Of a stretch of DNA of 64,000 bases, positions 16,404 to 24,096 are shown piece by piece. Numbering within the stretch: the stretch's first letter is position 1; each line of letters opens with the position of its first letter. The translations under genes were made by a program, and so were the position numbers. This DNA is from CAIWHR01 sp963830485. Lineage in GTDB: Bacteria; Pseudomonadota; Gammaproteobacteria; Burkholderiales; Casimicrobiaceae. The stretch lies in the NCBI GenBank assembly GCA_963830485.1, contig CAWHNE010000022.1, forward strand, positions 145,880 through 209,879. The letters run 5' to 3'. The notes below the pieces were generated by a model that was given only the letters and a program-made list of their open reading frames with translations, ran no database searches and was not told the origin of the DNA.

Positions 16404-17580
16404 GATCTCCTCGGCTGTTTCGTTTCTCTCCCTTGCGACGGTGTCGATCAGGTCTGGTCAGTGTTTCTGTCCGTCTCACCACGCCTGAGCGGGGCGAGAT
16501 TTTCGAGGGACGCGGGAGACACCACTCCCGCTTTGTGCCGTTGATTTAGTGCTTGCCACCGCGGCACGCGGTTCTTGGCGTCGCGGGTGCTCCCGGTGGG
16601 GAGTCGTTCCCGCAACTTGAACCTTGACCCAGGGTTCGGGGGTGCGCCGGTGCAGCGCTTCTTTGACGATCCGCGTTGCGCGGATGAATGAACGGGCCGC
16701 ATTGCACGGCCGGCGAGGACGATGGGTCAGGGAACCCGTCACTTGGGGTCATCACTTGCGCCAGCGCCACATAACTCGCTGTTGGGACGGAGGATCGGCG
16801 CGTCGTCACTACCGGCTCCGCCGCTAGTAACGACGCTACTGGTACAGGTGCTTTGGCGCAGGGGATGACGATTGCGCCAACTAGACTTGGCGCAGGGAGT
16901 CGCGCGTTGCACTTGCCGAATTGCAGCATGGGACGCGACTTGTCCGGGCGTGTGCAATGCACATCGACCGGACCAGGGACCAACGAGGCTCGCGCCGTGG
17001 GGCCGCTACCGGAAACGGTAGACAGCCGCGACTGCACGCAAGCACTGCAGACAACGCCGTCGCAAGGACGGCAAAGCCAACATTGCGGTCGATTCCCGAC
17101 CGCTGGTCATTACGAAACCTCCCGCCTTGCGGCGCGCCGGCTGTCTCGAGGAGGTCGTCCGGCTTAAAGGGCGATGGTTACGCCATCAGCGGGCTGAAAG
17201 CTCAGCCAAGCGAACTGCAGCAACGGTAGCCCGGCTGCAACACCACCTCAAGCGATAAACGACGGTAAGAAGTATTCGTTTTCGGGTTGCAATTCGCCTC
17301 GTGGCGTGAGTAAGAGGGGAACGGCTTCCAGGAAGAACCTTCCTCGACCGCCGGTTATCCACGGCGGCGCGCGGGCGGCGCCCCTCTCGCACGCGAGCGC
17401 GCGCCGCGGTGGGTAACCGGCCTTCAGGGGTGCGTTATGGCCGGCGGCTCGCGCCCGTTTGACCCGCCAAGTTGTTGACTCCTGGCGAAAACGGTCGGCC
17501 GCTATTTACGTTTTCCGGCGGACGGGTGCGGAGCCATATGCAACGATGGGCCTTCCACCGACATCCACAAGGAGACGACG
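16404..17580. other. Non-coding central region of the island with repeated motifs
   Basis: No reading frame here gives a convincing protein. Visible structure: four TTGCGCCA/TGGCGCAA half-sites at 16756-16763, 16853-16860, 16872-16880 and 16887-16894, and a large imperfect palindrome at 17351-17420. The region precedes alpA and could be regulatory or a replication/transfer site. Confidence 0.4.
17351..17420. repeat. Large imperfect palindrome with DnaA-box-like core
   Basis: Left arm 17351-17373 and right arm 17397-17420 pair with two mismatches over about 23 bp (CCGGTTATCCACGGCGGCGC against the reverse complement CCGGTTACCCACCGCGGCGC). The left arm contains TTATCCACG, eight of nine bases of a DnaA box. 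It lies 160 bp before alpA. Confidence 0.55.
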
Positions 17581-17793
17581 ATGGCCGATGCGAGCCAAAC
17601 GCCTTATTGCATTCTGCGACGCAAACAGGTCGAAGCGCGCACCGGGCTATCGCGCAGCACGATCTACGCTCGAATCAAAGCTGGGACGTTCCCGGCGCCC
17701 GTGTCGCTAGGCCCGCGTGCCGTCGGATGGATTGAAAACGATGTGCATCGCTGGCTTTCCGACCGGATCGACGCAGGTTGGAACCGCGCATAG
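17581..17793 (+). CDS. AlpA-family excisionase/regulator
   Basis: 70 residues from ATG 17581, preceded by a strong AAGGAG site. It reads YCILRRKQVEARTGLSRSTIY followed by ARIKAGTFPAPVSLG and WIENDVHRWL, the signature MerR-like winged helix of AlpA proteins (recognition helix then F-P-x-P-x-x-L/I and W-x-x-x-D/E-V-x-x-W). AlpA proteins in satellite phages and ICEs activate or direct excision by the neighbouring integrase. It therefore probably controls the integrase at 18507-19751, although that gene is on the opposite strand. Confidence 0.88.
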   Translation: MADASQTPYCILRRKQVEARTGLSRSTIYARIKAGTFPAPVSLGPRAVGWIENDVHRWLSDRIDAGWNRA

Positions 17794-17867
17794 GTGGATG
17801 GCAAAGGACACCGCATCGGGAAAATGAGAAGTTAACGAATGACGCCGCGCTGTGCCGATCCGCGAAA

Positions 17868-18236
17868 TCAACCGACTCGTTCAACCCGAAGCCGCACTCC
17901 AGCCGCACGTACGAGCGCTAGCAACGTCGATAAGCGGGGATTGCCGGACCTGCTCAATGTTCGATAGAGCGTCTCGCGCGACAGTCCGGTCGCGGTCGCA
18001 ACGCTTGCGATCCCCCCGCGGGCCTCGGAGATGGCTCGAAGCGCATACATGATGTCGCCTTCGTCACCGCTCGCAAGTGCTTCATCGAGCAAGGCTGCGA
18101 CGTTCGCGTCGACCGCGAGATGTTCGACCAGGAAGTCCGCGTGCGTCCTACTGCGTTCCTGTCTGCTTGGAGTAATCCGCCCAGTACTGCTTCGCACTTT
18201 TGATGTCGCCACGCTGTCCTCTCTTGTCGCCGCCAC
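17868..18236 (-). CDS. HigA2-like addiction-module antitoxin
   Basis: The conserved antitoxin body is THADFLVEHLAVDANVAALL..GDEGDIMYALRAISEARGG, then a helix-turn-helix IASVATATGLSRETLYRTLS and SGNPRLSTLLALVRAAGVRL, matching the putative addiction module antidote family. The start is uncertain: only GTG codons at 18236, 18212 and 18197 are available, all inside the toxin gene, and none has a good site. The overlap with the toxin would be about 50-90 bp, more than normal. It should neutralise the toxin and repress the operon. Confidence 0.78.
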   Translation of the reverse strand: MAATREDSVATSKVRSSTGRITPSRQERSRTHADFLVEHLAVDANVAALLDEALASGDEGDIMYALRAISEARGGIASVATATGLSRETLYRTLSRSGNPRLSTLLALVRAAGVRLRVERVG

Positions 18237-18483
18237 ACAGCAGGATGATCAGTCGGTTCCCGACGCGCCCGAAATAGATTCGATAGCCTGGCCCGATGTC
18301 GATCCGAAGCTCCTGCACACCGTCGCCGACCGATTTGCAGTCACCGAACAGTCCTCTCTGGATGCGGCCAATGCGAAGCAGGATCGCCGCTGTTGCCCGC
18401 CTGTCTTGCAATGCGGCCAGCCAGTCGCCGAACACATCCCGTCCGGATGGCGCCAGATAGTGCCGGACCTCGAATTCGGTCAT
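18148..18483 (-). CDS. RelE/HigB2-like toxin
   Basis: 111 residues from ATG 18483. Diagnostic features of the addiction-module killer (RelE/ParE superfamily) are FGDWLAALQDRRATAAILLRIGRIQRGLFGDCKSV and ELRIDIGPGYRIYFGRVGNRLIILLCGGDK, followed by a basic helix (SAKQYWADYSKQ). The Arg-Tyr pair in GYRIYF and the ILLxGGDK strand are usual for ribosome-dependent mRNA interferases. Toxin-first order followed by a HigA-like antitoxin is the normal arrangement for this family. In the island the pair likely stabilises the element. Confidence 0.88.
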   Translation of the reverse strand: MTEFEVRHYLAPSGRDVFGDWLAALQDRRATAAILLRIGRIQRGLFGDCKSVGDGVQELRIDIGPGYRIYFGRVGNRLIILLCGGDKRGQRGDIKSAKQYWADYSKQTGTQ

Positions 18484-18506
18484 TGTAGCTTATCGGCTAC
18501 ACGCGA

Positions 18507-19751
18507 TCAAGAAGCGGGCGTCATCTTGCGCAGGGGCACGACTTTCGCGCCGTCGCGAGCGGTAAACAGTTGCCGTTCGTACCATGCCATTAGCGCACGC
18601 CGAATTTCGAGCCGCTTGGCGCGATCGTAGGCCGCGGCTTGCTTGGTGCCGATCATGTGATCCAGCTGCGCCTCGACGGCGTCGGCGTCCTTGCCCGCAT
18701 CGCGTCCCCAAGTCGAGAAAACGGAGCGCCAGGAATGCGGCGAATGCTTGCCGGTAAGTTCCAGCGTTCGCCGATAGAATTTCTCGATCGCTTCGCGCGT
18801 GATTGGTCCGTCGCCATGTGGCGCCGGCGCGGCGTAAATCGCACCATCGCCGTCGGCACGGTGCCATTCGCGTAGCAAAGCGAGCAATTGAGGTGGCAGC
18901 GGCACGACATGGGGGCCACGCTGTGCATCCTTCCGCTTCATCCGTTCGCGCGGAATGGACCACGCTCCCGCCTGCAGGTCGAATTCGTCCCAACGGGCGC
19001 CGACAATCTCACCGATGCGCTGCGCGGTGAATACCGCCAGAAGGTGGGCGCGACGCACGCCGCGGCTGATCTCGGCGACATCGGCCGCGCGCAATATTGC
19101 ACCCACGCCCGCGTGATCGGTAACGGCCGCGAGGTGGGTACGCTGCGCAGCGCGCTTGCCGCGGCGTGCCGCCGGAATCGGATTGATTGGGATCAACCCT
19201 TGCTCGGCCGCGTAGTCCATGATCGAGCGAAGGCGCTGCCGCACCTTCGTCGCCATATCGGGGGCACTATCCTCGATCTTGCGGATGGGCTTGGCAGCTA
19301 TCGCCGTCGTGATTTCGGCCACCGGCAGCGTCGCAAGCGACGACAAATGATTGTCGAGGCTCGCCTTGACCTCTTGCTGGTAGTCCGCGGTCCACTTCGC
19401 GCGCCGGGCCTCGCGTTTGAGCCAGTCTGCCGACAGCACCCCGAACGTCGCTGTGCGCGCCGCCGCGCGTTTCGCCCGCTCGACCCGGCGTACCGCGGTG
19501 ACGTGGTGGCCGTCTGCCGCGAGCGTACGGACGTCCTGCGCCTTTGCGCGCGCCTGGCCGAGCGTGATCCGATCCAGCCGCCCAAGAGTCGCCGTTTGCG
19601 GCTTGTCGCCAAGCCGATACCGAAACTGCCACGACGACGCGCCCGAGAGGGGCACGTAGAGATACAGCCCATCGCCATCTGCAAGCCGGTAAGGCTTTGC
19701 CTTCGGCTTGGCGTTCTGGACCTGGCGGTCGGTCAACAAATGCCTTGCCAT
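18507..19751 (-). CDS. P4-type tyrosine integrase of the ssrA island
   Basis: 414 residues from ATG 19751 (a GTG at 19754 adds one residue). The N-terminus LLTDRQVQNAKPKAKPYRLADGDGLYLYV is the DUF4102 domain of P4-type integrases; a core-binding region follows (about 100-195). Catalytic block: AVFTAQRIGEIVGARW (Arg), TGKHSPHSWRSVFSTW (His-x-x-Arg) and LDHMIGTKQAAAYDR (His and nucleophile Tyr). Position directly inside the right direct repeat, transcribed inward, is the usual arrangement for an enzyme acting on the adjacent att site, here the ssrA 3' end. The frame is intact, so integration/excision could still work. Confidence 0.93.
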   Translation of the reverse strand: MARHLLTDRQVQNAKPKAKPYRLADGDGLYLYVPLSGASSWQFRYRLGDKPQTATLGRLDRITLGQARAKAQDVRTLAADGHHVTAVRRVERAKRAAARTATFGVLSADWLKREARRAKWTADYQQEVKASLDNHLSSLATLPVAEITTAIAAKPIRKIEDSAPDMATKVRQRLRSIMDYAAEQGLIPINPIPAARRGKRAAQRTHLAAVTDHAGVGAILRAADVAEISRGVRRAHLLAVFTAQRIGEIVGARWDEFDLQAGAWSIPRERMKRKDAQRGPHVVPLPPQLLALLREWHRADGDGAIYAAPAPHGDGPITREAIEKFYRRTLELTGKHSPHSWRSVFSTWGRDAGKDADAVEAQLDHMIGTKQAAAYDRAKRLEIRRALMAWYERQLFTARDGAKVVPLRKMTPAS

Positions 19752-19789
19752 CACCCCCCTCTAAGTTCGATTCTCTTGAAAGGAGCGTT

Positions 19790-19813
19790 TTACCACTTTT
19801 ATGCGGTTACCAC
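19790..19813. repeat. Putative integrase arm-type sites, right end
   Basis: TTACCAC at 19790-19796 and 19807-19813, upstream of the integrase start and about 110 bp inside attR. They match the pair inside attL. Confidence 0.45.
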
Positions 19814-19899
19814 CACCGTTACCTCCGTTTGCATCTGGCTTTCACCGGCCCGCAAGGGATGCTACAAGCACGTTCTTCATAGGGAAAATACAAAAAATA

Positions 19900-19920
19900 A
19901 CGGCCCCGGGTCGGGGCCGT
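19900..19920 (-). terminator. Intrinsic terminator of ssrA
   Basis: Nine-base arms ACGGCCCCG and CGGGGCCGT with a three-base loop; on the minus strand the hairpin is followed by TTATTTTTTG. It lies just after the tmRNA 3' end and was brought in by the element, duplicating the older copy at 12704-12723. Confidence 0.88.
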
Positions 19921-19922
19921 CA

Positions 19923-19959
19923 TTCTTGCTGATGGTGGAGGTGGCGAGAATCGAACTCG
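19923..19959. repeat. attR: direct repeat inside functional ssrA
   Basis: 37 bases identical to 12726-12762. This copy is continuous with the rest of the tmRNA gene, so insertion rebuilt a functional 3' end. Confidence 0.9.
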
Positions 19960-20310
19960 CGTCCGGAAGTACTCGGCAGTCGGGACTACATGCTTAGTCG
20001 AGTCATTGGGCTCTCGCCCCGACGCCGTTGACTGACATACGACGGCGGGACCAGTCACCTTGGTTTAGCGCTTCGCCCAAGTGACCCGGGCGGGCGCGAT
20101 CGCTCTAGATGTCCTCGCCGTGATTTCGCCGTTGCCGGCTACGTCACCCGGACCGAGCGCTGCCCGGTGCGAGGTCCGGCGGGATTAAGCCGCCAGAGCG
20201 TACGTTTCGTCGTTCGCAGTTAAGTTTGCGAGTGCTCGAGTTTTACGAGGACAAGCGCCTCGGCATGCCCCAAGCTGCGTTGCATCCCCCGTCGAAACCA
20301 GTTCACCCCC
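19933..20310 (-). ncRNA. ssrA: tmRNA (one-piece)
   Basis: About 378 nt on the minus strand. The 5' end GGGGGTGAACTGGTTTCGAC and the 3' end CTCGCCACCTCCACCA pair as a seven-base-pair acceptor stem (one G-U) with encoded CCA. The hallmark GGTTTCGACGGGGG follows the start. The resume frame reads ANDETYALAA then TAA, a tag typical of betaproteobacteria. tmRNA with SmpB rescues stalled ribosomes and tags the nascent protein for proteolysis. The 3' end is used as an attachment site by the adjacent element and remains intact. Confidence 0.96.
20185..20217 (-). CDS. tmRNA proteolysis tag reading frame (ANDETYALAA)
   Basis: Codons GCG AAC GAC GAA ACG TAC, then GCT CTG GCG GCT and stop TAA. The AxxYALAA ending is the ClpXP/ClpAP recognition signal. 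Confidence 0.93.
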   Translation of the reverse strand, partial: ANDETYALAA

Positions 20311-20343
20311 GGTGTTCGTCCAGCGCCTGGCGCGGGAACTCGC

Positions 20344-20349
20344 ATAATA
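20344..20349 (-). promoter_or_regulatory. Putative -10 box of ssrA
   Basis: TATTAT on the minus strand, preceded by TGG, about 34 bases before the mature 5' end, which leaves room for a leader removed by RNase P. No good -35 was seen. Confidence 0.35.
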
Positions 20350-20445
20350 CCACCGGGTGCCCGCAGCTCACGCGCTCTTCCAATCTGGAGCTCTTCGGGC
20401 GAAATTCAAGTCGGGCACCCGTGGCAGCACTTTCTGGAGGCTCCG

Positions 20446-21132
20446 ATGACACTGACAGAAATCATCGATCAATCTTTCGCCCTCGCCAACGGCATGCTCG
20501 CGGTCACCCACCTCTTCACGGGAACGGTCGTCATCCCCGCTGAGAAGCGCCTCGACATCAACCGGTACGAGCTCTCCGTCGAGCTTGGAGCGAACGGCTT
20601 CTACCGCACCAACAATGACATGATCACCGTCAACGGTGCCGCCGGTTCGAACGCGTATCAGGACGTCCGCATGATGACCAACCGCGGCGCGGGAACCGCA
20701 GCCCCGGATTACGCCCGCGTGGAAGCTGCTCCGGGCAGCACCGGGCACGTCATCGCGCGCAAGACTGCGGTTCGGGGTGCGGCGACCAGCCGCACGGTGT
20801 GGGCCGAGCAGATCAATCTGGGACCGTTCACGCAGGCCGGACTGTGGATCGGGAGCGATGGCCAGCAGACGCCGGTCGATTACGTGATCGTCGTGCAGAG
20901 CTCCGTCGATGTCACGAAATCGGTGGTCCAGTGGAACCGGAGCACGGATTCGAACGGCGATTATCTTCGCGTGTACCGGCCGGATTCGACCCTCGGGTTC
21001 CGGATCACGATGGACGGGGATCTCGTCTGGGGACGCAACGACTCGCTGCGTGCCGAGCTCGCCGCGCTGCGGAAGGAAGTGACCGAACTGCGCAAACAGT
21101 TGCAGTCGCTCGCCTCAGTACCGTCGAAGTAG
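20446..21132 (+). CDS. Conserved-looking protein with C-terminal coiled coil, unknown function
   Basis: 228 residues from ATG 20446, with GGAGG eight bases before. Residues 1-195 look beta-rich and soluble with no signal peptide (IDINRYELSVELGANGFYRTNND, VDYVIVVQSSVDVTKSVVQWNR, LRVYRPDSTLGFRITMDGD). The last 30 residues form a regular heptad coiled coil (LRAELAALRKEVTELRKQLQSL), which suggests oligomerisation. The family was not recognised; phage tail or structural proteins sometimes have this design but nothing else phage-like is near. It lies between ssrA (divergent) and manC (same strand, 51 bp downstream). Confidence 0.6.
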   Translation: MTLTEIIDQSFALANGMLAVTHLFTGTVVIPAEKRLDINRYELSVELGANGFYRTNNDMITVNGAAGSNAYQDVRMMTNRGAGTAAPDYARVEAAPGSTGHVIARKTAVRGAATSRTVWAEQINLGPFTQAGLWIGSDGQQTPVDYVIVVQSSVDVTKSVVQWNRSTDSNGDYLRVYRPDSTLGFRITMDGDLVWGRNDSLRAELAALRKEVTELRKQLQSLASVPSK

Positions 21133-21183
21133 TGCTCGCCCTGTTCGTGTAGACTGCGGCAACCTTCGCACGCCCCTTCGTCG

Positions 21184-22662
21184 ATGCCTACTTCGTCCTT
21201 TCCCGCGCTCGTTCCCGTGATCCTGTCCGGCGGCGCCGGCACGCGGCTGTGGCCGCTGTCGCGCGAGATGGCGCCGAAGGCGTTCATGCAGCTCCCCGAC
21301 GGCGAGACGCTGCTCGGCAAGACGGCGGCGCGCGCACGAGCGCTCCCGGGCATCGCCGAGATCGTCACCGTCACCAACCGCGATCTCTACTTCCAGACGC
21401 GCGACGTGTACAACGCGCTGCGCGACCGGACCTCCCGCGACACGTTCCTGCTCGAACCTTTCGGCCGCAACACCGCACCGGCTGTGGCGCTGGCCGCGCT
21501 GTTCGTTCAGACGCGCCATGGCGACGACGCGGTGCTGCTCGTGATGCCCGCCGACCACCTGGTTCGCGATCACGTCGCGTTCCGTGCCGCCGTAGAGCGC
21601 GCCGTCGCGCTTGCCCGCGACGGACTGCTGGTCACGTTCGGCATCCGGCCGTCGCATCCGGAAACCGGCTTCGGCTATCTCGAATGCGGCGCGGCGATCG
21701 ACGTCGTCGCCACCGATGCGCTACCCGTGGCCGCACGCGTGCAGCGCTTCGTCGAGAAGCCGTCGCTCGAGAAGGCGCGCGCATACGTTGCTGCCGGCGC
21801 ATACGCGTGGAATTCCGGCATCTTCTGCTTTACCGCCGCCGCGATCCTCGAGGCGATCGCACGGCACGCGCCGGCCGTCGACCGCGCGGTCCGTCCGATA
21901 GCAGCGACGTTCGCGTCGTATCTGGACGCGACGATGCTGGAGATCGACCCTGAGCGCTTCGCGGGCGTCCCCGACATCTCGATCGACTACGCGGTGATGG
22001 AGCCCGCGGCCGCCGCGGGCAGCGTCGCCGTCGTGCGCGGCACGTTCGACTGGAGCGACATCGGCTCCTGGCAGGCGGTGGCGGACCTGACGGCGCCCGA
22101 TGCCGAGGGCAACCGCGGCCACGGCGAGCGGGTCACGGTCGCGACGCGTGGCACGTTCGTTCATTCGGAGGATCGCGTCGTCGCCACCGTCGGCGTGGAG
22201 AATCTCGTCGTCATCGATACGCCTGACGCCGTGCTGGTCGCGCACCGCGATCACCTGCAACGCGTGCGCGAGGTCGCGGGCGAGCTCAAGGCGCGCGGAC
22301 ACGAAGCCTACCGCTTCCATCGGACCGTCATGCGACCGTGGGGTCTCTACACGGTGCTGCAGGAGGGCCGCGGCTACAAGATCAAGCGGATCGAGGTGAA
22401 GCCCGGTGCGGCGCTGTCGCTGCAGCTCCACCGCCGGCGCAGCGAGCACTGGGTCGTCGTCGCCGGGACGGCGACCGTGACGCGCGGCGAGGAGAAGTTC
22501 CCCGTCGGCGAGCATGGATCGACGCACATCCCGGTCGAGACGAAGCACCGCCTCGAGAATGCCGGCAATACTCCACTCGTGCTCATCGAGGTCCAGTGCG
22601 GCGACTATCTCGGCGAGGACGACATCGTCCGCTTCGAGGACCGCTACGGCCGCTCGAAGTAG
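21184..22662 (+). CDS. manC: Mannose-1-phosphate guanylyltransferase / mannose-6-phosphate isomerase
   Basis: 492 residues. The N-terminal nucleotidyltransferase has the signature LSGGAGTRLWPLSREMAPKA (about 13-33), FGRNTAPAVALAAL and a FVEKPS lid motif; the C-terminal (about 350-490) is the type II phosphomannose isomerase cupin RPWGLYTVLQEG, QLHRRRSEHWVVVAGTA and THIPVETKHRLEN. Fused proteins of this length convert fructose-6-phosphate to mannose-6-phosphate and mannose-1-phosphate to GDP-mannose, a precursor of exopolysaccharide, O-antigen or GDP-fucose/rhamnose. Cytosolic. It sits apart from the EPS cluster at 41-63 kb but could feed it. Confidence 0.95.
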   Translation: MPTSSFPALVPVILSGGAGTRLWPLSREMAPKAFMQLPDGETLLGKTAARARALPGIAEIVTVTNRDLYFQTRDVYNALRDRTSRDTFLLEPFGRNTAPAVALAALFVQTRHGDDAVLLVMPADHLVRDHVAFRAAVERAVALARDGLLVTFGIRPSHPETGFGYLECGAAIDVVATDALPVAARVQRFVEKPSLEKARAYVAAGAYAWNSGIFCFTAAAILEAIARHAPAVDRAVRPIAATFASYLDATMLEIDPERFAGVPDISIDYAVMEPAAAAGSVAVVRGTFDWSDIGSWQAVADLTAPDAEGNRGHGERVTVATRGTFVHSEDRVVATVGVENLVVIDTPDAVLVAHRDHLQRVREVAGELKARGHEAYRFHRTVMRPWGLYTVLQEGRGYKIKRIEVKPGAALSLQLHRRRSEHWVVVAGTATVTRGEEKFPVGEHGSTHIPVETKHRLENAGNTPLVLIEVQCGDYLGEDDIVRFEDRYGRSK

Positions 22663-22671
22663 AATCGCGCC

Positions 22672-22887
22672 CTAGGCTGGAATGTCGGGATCGATCATCC
22701 GCTCGAGGCGGGCGATCTGGTCCTTGAGCAGCAGCTTGCGACGCTTCATCCGCGTCAGCTGCAGCTGGTCGTGCGAGGGATCGTCGCCCAGCCGGCGGCA
22801 CACGTCGTCGAGGTCGCGGTGCTCGAGCTTGAGCTCGGTGAGCCGCTGCATCATCGCCACCCGGTCCGCGTTGCCGATGTCGGTCAC
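22672..22887 (-). CDS. DUF465 (YdcH-like) small protein
   Basis: 71 residues from GTG 22887, preceded by a GGGGG stretch. The sequence is almost entirely alpha-helical with LTELKLEHRDLDDVCRRL and LTRMKRRKLLLKDQIARLE, the two-helix hairpin with K-R-x-K-L-x-L-K-D that defines DUF465. Members are abundant, highly conserved and uncharacterised. It converges on manC with 9 bp between stops. Confidence 0.85.
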   Translation of the reverse strand: MTDIGNADRVAMMQRLTELKLEHRDLDDVCRRLGDDPSHDQLQLTRMKRRKLLLKDQIARLERMIDPDIPA

Positions 22888-22956
22888 TTGTGTGCCCCCA
22901 CACGATCCACCGGATCAGGCACGTTCGCGGGACGCCGGTGCCAATCTTCAGTCACC

Positions 22957-23062
22957 GGCCTCTTCCCCCGCCGTCATCACTCGCCTCGCCGAATCAACGG
23001 CCGATCTCCATCGTTCGACGACGCGCCTTTCGGGCCTTGGCTCGCTTGCGCTCGCCCGCCTC
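22957..23062. repeat. Dispersed intergenic repeat, copy 1
   Basis: Contains GACGCGCCTTTCGGGCCTTG at 23021-23040, which recurs with few changes at 47605-47624 and inverted near 27741-27768. This copy directly follows the stop codon of the EamA gene. Confidence 0.5.
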
Positions 23063-23064
23063 AC

Positions 23065-23999
23065 TCAGTCGGTGCCGGCCGGCGCAGGCGCCGGTCGCCG
23101 CCCCAGCCGGCTCGTGATCCAGATGCCCGTCAGGATAAGCGCAATTCCGGCGACATGGAACGGGGCGAGCCGCTCGCCCAGGAAGATCCACGCGAGCACC
23201 ACGCCGAACACAGGCATCAGGTGGACGAAGAGCCCGGCCACGTTCGCGCCGACCTGCTCGACGCCGCGGTTCCAGAAGATGTAGGCGAGCACCGAGGAGA
23301 AGAGCGCGACGAAGGCGAGCGCGGCCAGATTCGGCAGCGAGACCACCATCCGCCGCCCGAACGCGAGCTCGCCCAGGAAGAAGGGCAGCACGCAGAGTTC
23401 GCCGACGACGCTCAGCACGAACAGGAACGTGAGCATGTCGAGGCCCGCAGGCCGCCAGCGCAGACAGATGGTGTAGGTCGACCACATCGCCATCGACAGG
23501 ATCACGAGCAGGTCGCCCGCGTTCAGCCGAAACGACGCGAGCGCCTCGAGACTTCCCCCGACAAAATCGCGAGCACACCGGCGAGCGACACGCCGACGCC
23601 GGCGAGCTGCACGCCCGTGAGCCGTTCGCGCAGGAACAGCCACGAGAGCGCGATGATCATCACCGGGATGAACGAATTGAGGATGACGCCGTTGGTCGCG
23701 GTCGTGTAGTTGAGGCCGAGGTACGCGAGCGCATTGTGCGTGCCGACGCCGATCGCGCCCAGGAACAGCATCGTCTTCCAGTGCGCGCGGACCACCGGCC
23801 ATTCGCGCATGACGTGCCGCCATGCGAACGGCGCGAGAATGACGAGCGCGAAGAACCAGCGCAGGAACGTCATTGCCATCGGCGGAACGTCGGCGGCGAG
23901 GCCGCGGCCGACGATCCAGTTGCACGCCCAGAACAGCGGCGCGAGCGCGAGCAGCAGGTACGGGCTCGCACCTCGCGGTGCCGCCGCGGGAGGATTCAC
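23065..23999 (-). pseudogene. EamA/DMT family transporter, single frameshift
   Basis: Two frames together encode about 310 residues with ten hydrophobic helices. From GTG 23999 the first half reads PPAAAPRGASPYLLLALAPL through GVSLAGVLAILSG; the second half resumes in another frame as SLEALASFRLNAGDLLVILS and ends GRRPAPAPAGTD. The break falls at a run of five C (23555-23559); one more C restores a single frame. EamA proteins are drug/metabolite exporters; substrate unknown. Because everything else is conserved, a sequencing indel or a very recent mutation are both possible. It is divergent from mfd. Confidence 0.8.
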
Positions 24000-24051
24000 G
24001 CGGGCGATTATCGCACGCGCCTTCGCATCGGGAGTCGCGGTCGCGCCCGCG

Positions 24052-24057
24052 TATAAT
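24052..24057 (+). promoter_or_regulatory. -10 box candidate for mfd
   Basis: Perfect TATAAT, 40 bases before the mfd ATG. No convincing -35 hexamer at 16-18 bp upstream. Confidence 0.4.
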
Positions 24058-24096
24058 CCGCGCTCGATCGTGCCGCCGGAAACATCCGCCGCCGGC

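Larger units (their letters stand above)
12726..19959. mobile_element. 7.2-kb integrative element inserted in the ssrA 3' end
   Basis: The element is bounded by 37-bp perfect direct repeats (12726-12762 and 19923-19959) that correspond to the 3' end of tmRNA. An integrase gene lies directly inside the right repeat and is transcribed away from it, as is usual for tRNA/tmRNA-targeted islands. Cargo on the inside: DUF5677-like protein, ABC-type binding protein, a MITE-like sequence, a second recombinase, AlpA and a toxin-antitoxin pair. No conjugation, replication or capsid gene is recognised, so it is either a decayed or a mobilisable/satellite type element. Confidence 0.88.

Noticed and set aside
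16546..17037. Minus-strand frame of 163 codons in the island
   Set aside because: Composition is Pro/Ser/Arg-rich without any family resemblance, and it lacks a ribosome site.
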